The notes under the pieces: generated by a model | The model's database searches: none | What the model saw: only the letters and a program-made list of their open reading frames with translations | Told to the model about the DNA's origin: nothing | Assembly: GCA_030620125.1 (NCBI GenBank) | Contig: JAUXFI010000001.1 | Location: forward strand, 1-26,248 | Reading direction: 5' to 3' | DNA length: 26,248 nt | Source of the DNA: Anaerolineae bacterium | Lineage (GTDB): Bacteria > Chloroflexota > Anaerolineae > B4-G1 | In this document: piece after piece, positions 22,901 to 26,248 of the stretch | How positions within the stretch are numbered: the stretch's first letter is position 1 | How the letters are laid out: each line of letters begins with the position of its first letter | Translations under genes and position numbers: made by a program

Positions 22901-22923
22901 GTGCGTCTGCCCCACGATATTGA
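19915..22923 (+). CDS. secreted multidomain papain-like cysteine protease (C1A)
   Basis: This 1002-residue protein (from the ATG at 19915) begins with a signal peptide (about 1-31, ending near PALA) and a propeptide-like stretch. A C1A catalytic domain (about 103-320) follows, with oxyanion Gln in VKNQSSCGSC, catalytic C123, H267 (PNHAVLIVGWDD) and N291 (VKNSWGDSWG). Next come a lectin-like beta domain as often follows bacterial C1A units (about 328-485), a Thr-Pro linker (about 490-526), an IPT/TIG-like domain (about 528-615), a CARDB-like domain with DPDDEVPETNESNNVV (about 625-735), an Ig-like domain (about 740-845) and a PPC-like domain (about 850-940). The C-terminus is Pro-rich and ends near YVYLPLLLRAY. 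It should digest proteins outside the cell. Domain borders are read by eye; only the protease and signal peptide are firm. Confidence 0.92.
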   Translation: MSQRLNWPIAATLTVVAICVTLLPTGPALASTELPPLPTLESSESKISQLCEAQAQPTLATNSPPGRGFVPPPMDLSHLTGQHVGGTMQSAGGDRLQSSPSSWDWRAQGKVTPVKNQSSCGSCYAFASVANVESRLLVAGEPAYDLSENNAKECNWDELNGYYGGTSCSGGNYDLLVNLFSQKGLVLEACDPYVASDVACSSSCPYQKTLLDWRIISGSAVPDTDVLKSYIQTYGPVYTTLYASFSGFSGYDGSYTLYYSGTNWPNHAVLIVGWDDNLTHAGGTGGWIVKNSWGDSWGDDGYFTIAYGSANIGMYSSFMHDWQDYDTSGDILYYDEAGWMTAWGWGDTTAWGLVKFIPSSDTNGTRVEFWTSDETTDVDVYLYDDFDGTTLSNLLAQELDNSFAEAGYHSVELSSPVPLHSGDDVIAVVKFTNAGYGYPIAADNAGPYETQRTYISHSGTNGSWYDLGSYEDDVAFRIRTSDTQGTLTPTPTHTPTPTPTHTPTPTPTNTPTPTPTNTPTPTPTPASLTVTEVRPAEGFNDTTTSIDILGSNFPADAQASLGASPAISLPTTFVDSTHLTAKVPAGLTPGDYDLTVANSTQSDTLTDAYAVLDAAQPVDDLRSQPYYLWTDPDAPLEGKPVSLGLVVERVGGTQGLTLVPVRFYLGTLDPTAAIGDAYLVGIGVDDAASTAALDWGAHPAGDYTIFAEIDPDDEVPETNESNNVVSRTVTILPPLADITPPLVTDFLVNGGASRTVTRSVTLSVTATDDREPTQVYYVEQHYNLGARAWVPVQWTDWLPYNDQPHPWTLHPNTGLRYLQAWAADAAGNISCAPLRAQINYIPASDQMAAGETRTYRQMAQAGQCLRVRIEPAYGDPDLYVWPPGYQMGDDYWYSINGPGEVDEVQFETPKDGNYQIEVDGVTEAEYSVVVEVKASCSASAEAGGGRHFVSGGDKTPRTQPVVPVNSEPPGQLVVPPAQREPPTEYVYLPLLLRAYSASAPRY
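21379..21490 (+). repeat. Thr-Pro linker coding repeats
   Basis: Short repeats of ACACC(A/G)AC(A/G)CCCAC type encode runs of TPTPTHTP and TPTPTNTP, in two pairs of near-identical 24-nt units. They form a flexible linker between lectin-like and IPT/TIG-like domains and are a likely place for length variation by slippage. Confidence 0.8.
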
Positions 22924-22947
22924 GAAGATACGAGATTTCGCCGTTCA

Positions 22948-23040
22948 CGTCATTCCGAGCGACCGAAAAAAGTCGAGGAATCTCCTGCTGCCGAATGTAG
23001 AGAGATTCCTCGGCTCCACTCCGTTCCGCTCGGAATGACG
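22948..23040. repeat. 93-nt palindromic intergenic element
   Basis: Outer arms CGTCATTCCGAGCG (22948-22961) and its exact reverse complement (23027-23040) enclose a second inverted pair, CGAGGAATCTC (22974-22984) and GAGATTCCTCG (23002-23012). The TCATTCCGAGCG / GAGGAATCT layout is a known type of dispersed palindromic repeat in many bacteria (recollection). It lies between convergent genes and could also serve as their terminator. No coding capacity. Confidence 0.85.
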
Positions 23041-23065
23041 AGTGTCCCCAAGTCTCGTTGTAGTG

Positions 23066-26000
23066 CTAGTCACCGCAGGGACCGGTGTTTCTCCAGTTCA
23101 GCACCGTGTCTTCCAGCGTCATCGTGCCGTCAGTCCCATAGACGATGGTGGCAGTGCGGTTGGAAATCTCCTCGCACGTTGCCCCCTTTTCCACATCGAA
23201 AAAGTCCGCAGCGCCTCGGGTATACTTGTACTCCAGATGGTCCCCTTCGTAGAAGGTCAGGGCCACGGTGGCAAAGAGGCCATTTGGATCAGGTCGCGTC
23301 ATCAGTGTGCCGGCTGGATCCCAACCGTTAAAGTCGCCGCCGATGTAGATGTCATCGCCGGGGGGCGTGGTGTCTGGTAGCGTGGCGTTGAACGTGACCT
23401 GCACCTGCCGCGCCTGGGCCGTAGCCTCGGCCTCGTCGGAGTAGCCCGACTCGTTGAACGAGGTATCGGCTGCCAGCACGACGTAGTAGTAGGTCGAGCC
23501 GCTGGCCACGTTCCAGTCGGTGTACTCTGCGGTCGGGGCCAGGACGTTCGCAACCTTGACATACGGCCCGCCGCCGGCGTCGCCCCGGTAGACCTCGTAG
23601 CGGTAGAGATCGGCGTCTGGAACTGCGTCCCAGGCCAGGTTGATGAAACTGGGCGAGGCCTCAGTGACGTGCAAGTTGGCCGGGGTCGCTGGCGGCGTGG
23701 TGTCATCTGAGGGATTGACCGTCAGATCGCCCGCCTGGGCCGGGTCGTAGCCATTGCCCGTGCCGTCCCGGTCGGCGTAAACCCAGGTGCTGCCACCGGT
23801 GGTGCTGTAGCGGTAGGCATAGTCGTAGACCCCCACCGCTTCGGGCAGGAGTTGGCCCTTGAACTCGTCGTTGTTGTCTGCGTCAACGTTGAACTCGGCG
23901 TCCACCCAGATCCAGTCGGGGTTGCCGTCGGGGTACGAGCCGTCGGGGCCATAGCCCACCTGGGCGATAAGCCCCTCAGTCGGGCCGGGCAGGTAGGTGT
24001 GGCCATCAATCCACACCTGGCCGTAGATGCTCTCGGTCGGGTTTAGAGCGCTGATGGTGTGCACGATGCTGAGCGGCCATTGCAGGTTGGCCCAACCGAT
24101 GACCATGTGCGGGAGCGCCTCCGCCTCGTTCGAGCGGTCGCTCTCGTTGCCCACGCCGTCCACAGCGGTGACGACGTAATAGTACAGCCGCCCGTTGACG
24201 ACCGTGTCGTCGCTGTAGGCGGTGTCCGCCAGCACCGTTTCGTTCAGGCGCGTGTAGCCGCCACCGGTCACGGGGCTGCGGTAGACGTAGTACCCAGCCG
24301 CGTCCGGCACGCCGTCCCACGCCAGTTCCACGATGCCATCGGCCGCCGTAGCCGCCAGTCCGGTAGGCGCTTCGGGCGGCGTCAGGTCGGTGCCGGGCGG
24401 GGTGACGAGGATCGCGCCCCAGCGCCCGTCTACGCTGACTGTGACTTGGCCGTCCGCCACGGTGTAGGCATCGCTGTTCAAGGCATCGGTGAGCACCGTC
24501 CCCTCCGGGATGTAGCCGTTCAGGTCAATTGTCAGATCGTGAGCAGCCGTGTCCCGGTTGACGGCCACCACTGCCGCGCCCGACGCATCCTTACGCCCGT
24601 AGGCGTAGGTGCCGTCGTCGTTGTGGGTGTAGAGCCGGTCGAAACTGCCGGTACGCAGGAAACTGTACTTGTTGCGCAGGCGGATGAGCGCCTTGTAGTG
24701 GTCCAGCAGATCGGTATCCTTGTCCCCCCAGGGGAAGGGACGCCTGTCGTCGGGATCGGTATCGCCGGTCATCCCAACCTCGTCACCGTAATAGATCGTC
24801 GGCGCGCCGGGTAGCGTCATCTGGACGATGGCCAGCAATTCTAGCTTGGCCTTGCCCTCGGCCAGGTTGTCGGCGTTGAACTCTTTATCTTCTCTGTTCC
24901 TCGCCCCAGGCGTCAGTGCCCACAGGATGCGCTGTGTGTCGTGGGTACCTACCAGGTTCATAGTCGTTTCGAAGGCCGGGGCTGGGTAGTCCTCCTTGAC
25001 AGATTGCAGAACGTTGTCGAACTGATCAGGATCCAAGTCCTGGATAAAGCCCTGGTTGGGGTCGTGGGTGTCGCCGTTGACGAAGCCGATCAGCGCCCGG
25101 CGGAAGCGATAGTTCATCGTGGAGTCGAACTCGTTCCCCAGGATCCAGGGGCTGGCGTCGTCCCATAGCTCGCCGATGATGACGGCGTCGGGATTGGCCG
25201 ACTTGACGCGCGGGCGGAACTCTTGCCACCACTCGTGGCTCTTGTCGGGGGCCACGTCCAGCCGCCAGCCCGAGGCGCCCAGCCTGATCCACCAGCGGGC
25301 CACGCTGAACCTGCGCCCGTAGATAAAGTCACGCACCTCCTGCTCCTCAGTCAACACCGGCAAGCTGTCGAACCCCCACCAGGAGTTGTAATCGTCGGGC
25401 CACTCGTCGAAGGTGTACCAGTCGTAGAACGAGGAGTCCTGGCTCTCGTAGGCGCCCAGCGTGGGGTAGCGGGAGTACTTGTCAAAATAGAGGCTGTCGG
25501 ACGAGGTGTGGCTAAAAACGCCGTCCAGGATGACGTGCATGCCCTTTCGCTGCGCCTTGTGGATCAGGCGCAGATAATCGGCATACGTGCCAAAGTAAGG
25601 GTCAATGCGATAGTAGTTGGTGGTGTCGTAGAGGTGGTTGGAGGGCGCCATAAAGATCGGGTTGAGGTAGATGGTGGTGACGCCCAGGCTCTTCAGATAG
25701 CCCAACTTTCTGGCGATGCCGCGCAGGTCACCGCCGAAAAAGTCCCGGCCCATTGGCTCCTCGTCGCAGATGACATCCTCATAGGCGCGGCAGTACCCCT
25801 CGGGCAGGTCATCCCACGACTTTTTGAGCACCGGGTTGTCGTAGACCGTGGGGTCCGAGGGCTGGGGGTCGTTCCAGCGGCGGCCGTTGTAAAAGCGGTC
25901 GGGAAAGATCTGGTAGACGACCGCGTTCTTCATCCACTCAGGTGTCTCAAAGTCAGGCTCGTAGACGTCAATCTGAAAGCTATAGTCGGGCGAGTCGTCG

Positions 26001-26248
26001 TAGGGAGTGCCCCAGCCGCCATCGAAGAGGTCGTCATCTTCATAAAAGTCCTCGTCGCTGCCATCGCGGACGATGAAGCGGTACCACAGGATGGTCGGCT
26101 CGTCCTGGGCAGGGATGGTGGCCTGCCAGTAGTCGTAGCCGTAGGGCAGATCGTCGGTCGTGGCGACCAACTCCATGGGGTAGAGCGTCTGCGCCTCCGC
26201 CGCCGTGCTCCAGACACGGGCAGTGACCTCCGTCACGTCGTCGTGGAA
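23066..26248 (-). CDS. GH13 alpha-amylase/neopullulanase-like enzyme, 5' end outside window
   Basis: The frame runs off the right edge, so the N-terminus is missing; 1060 residues are visible. Counting from the GTG at 26236, an Ig-like N-terminal domain (to about 90) precedes a GH13 barrel (about 100-520). Its four regions are complete: DGVFSHT (D238), GWRLDVAPD (nucleophile D327), IIGELWDD (acid/base E356) and VGTHDTQR (H432-D433). A beta domain follows to about 610, then an Fn3 domain (about 615-710), a beta module of about 140 residues with YDYAYRYS and PAQAGDLTV, a second Fn3 (about 853-945) and a CBM20-like starch-binding end with GGDFNGWDP and TVLNWRN. It should cut alpha-glucans outside the cell. 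The N-terminal domain and PDRFYNG point to the neopullulanase/cyclomaltodextrinase branch, but specificity is not certain. Confidence 0.93.
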   Translation of the reverse strand, partial: FHDDVTEVTARVWSTAAEAQTLYPMELVATTDDLPYGYDYWQATIPAQDEPTILWYRFIVRDGSDEDFYEDDDLFDGGWGTPYDDSPDYSFQIDVYEPDFETPEWMKNAVVYQIFPDRFYNGRRWNDPQPSDPTVYDNPVLKKSWDDLPEGYCRAYEDVICDEEPMGRDFFGGDLRGIARKLGYLKSLGVTTIYLNPIFMAPSNHLYDTTNYYRIDPYFGTYADYLRLIHKAQRKGMHVILDGVFSHTSSDSLYFDKYSRYPTLGAYESQDSSFYDWYTFDEWPDDYNSWWGFDSLPVLTEEQEVRDFIYGRRFSVARWWIRLGASGWRLDVAPDKSHEWWQEFRPRVKSANPDAVIIGELWDDASPWILGNEFDSTMNYRFRRALIGFVNGDTHDPNQGFIQDLDPDQFDNVLQSVKEDYPAPAFETTMNLVGTHDTQRILWALTPGARNREDKEFNADNLAEGKAKLELLAIVQMTLPGAPTIYYGDEVGMTGDTDPDDRRPFPWGDKDTDLLDHYKALIRLRNKYSFLRTGSFDRLYTHNDDGTYAYGRKDASGAAVVAVNRDTAAHDLTIDLNGYIPEGTVLTDALNSDAYTVADGQVTVSVDGRWGAILVTPPGTDLTPPEAPTGLAATAADGIVELAWDGVPDAAGYYVYRSPVTGGGYTRLNETVLADTAYSDDTVVNGRLYYYVVTAVDGVGNESDRSNEAEALPHMVIGWANLQWPLSIVHTISALNPTESIYGQVWIDGHTYLPGPTEGLIAQVGYGPDGSYPDGNPDWIWVDAEFNVDADNNDEFKGQLLPEAVGVYDYAYRYSTTGGSTWVYADRDGTGNGYDPAQAGDLTVNPSDDTTPPATPANLHVTEASPSFINLAWDAVPDADLYRYEVYRGDAGGGPYVKVANVLAPTAEYTDWNVASGSTYYYVVLAADTSFNESGYSDEAEATAQARQVQVTFNATLPDTTPPGDDIYIGGDFNGWDPAGTLMTRPDPNGLFATVALTFYEGDHLEYKYTRGAADFFDVEKGATCEEISNRTATIVYGTDGTMTLEDTVLNWRNTGPCGD

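Noticed and set aside
24059..24814. 251-residue plus-strand frame opposite the amylase
   Set aside because: Shadow of the amylase frame, rich in Val/Arg with no motif or ribosome binding site.

Overview
The window is a GC-rich, densely coded bacterial chromosome segment with 17 protein genes, of which one runs off the right edge. I see no rRNA, tRNA, CRISPR array or transposase. The best-supported guess for the host is a member of the phylum Chloroflexota, probably an Anaerolineae-like lineage. The reasons are a mevalonate kinase next to an isopentenyl phosphate kinase (a bacterial combination known mainly from Chloroflexota), GAF histidine kinases, a multidomain secreted protease with a Thr-Pro linker and a YLPLLLR tail, and many short tandem repeats at gene junctions. 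The class cannot be decided from the sequence alone.

Left part (1-5134): a nested GC-rich palindrome, then a PyrK-like electron-transfer subunit on the plus strand. It converges on a minus-strand operon tlyA - GAF histidine kinase - lepA, which joins ribosome-related functions (rRNA methylation, EF4) with a sensor kinase. Middle-left (5135-8744): a UbiA-family decaprenyl-phosphate phosphoribosyltransferase, mevalonate kinase, a double-domain GxxExxY (PDDEXK-like) protein and isopentenyl phosphate kinase. This looks like an isoprenoid/polyprenyl cluster interrupted by a GxxExxY cassette bordered by a 32-nt imperfect inverted repeat, whose right arm codes for part of the N-terminus of the kinase.

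Centre (8745-14935): a consensus promoter (TTGACA-17-TATAAT) drives secD-secF, followed closely by a zinc-type MDR dehydrogenase, an NAD-dependent epimerase and a membrane-anchored cyclophilin. A membrane M48 metallopeptidase follows behind a long inverted repeat, then a bidirectional terminator. Right-centre (15030-18300): a minus-strand signalling group of receiver-CpaE/MinD fusion, Sir2 deacylase and a second GAF histidine kinase.

Right part (18315-26248): a cytosolic bleomycin-hydrolase-type aminopeptidase diverges from a secreted papain-like protease with lectin-like, IPT/TIG, CARDB-like and PPC-like modules. A palindromic intergenic element separates it from a convergent, truncated GH13 alpha-amylase/neopullulanase with Fn3 modules and a CBM20-like end. 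The last two genes suggest a heterotroph degrading external protein and starch.

Promoter candidates in front of seven genes share one layout: a TTGNCN-like -35 box, exactly 17 nt, and a TAnnnT -10 box. Short tandem repeats (7, 8, 10, 14 and 16 nt) sit against start or stop codons at several junctions and in one case lie inside a coding region. All domain names are from reading the sequence; no database search was run.
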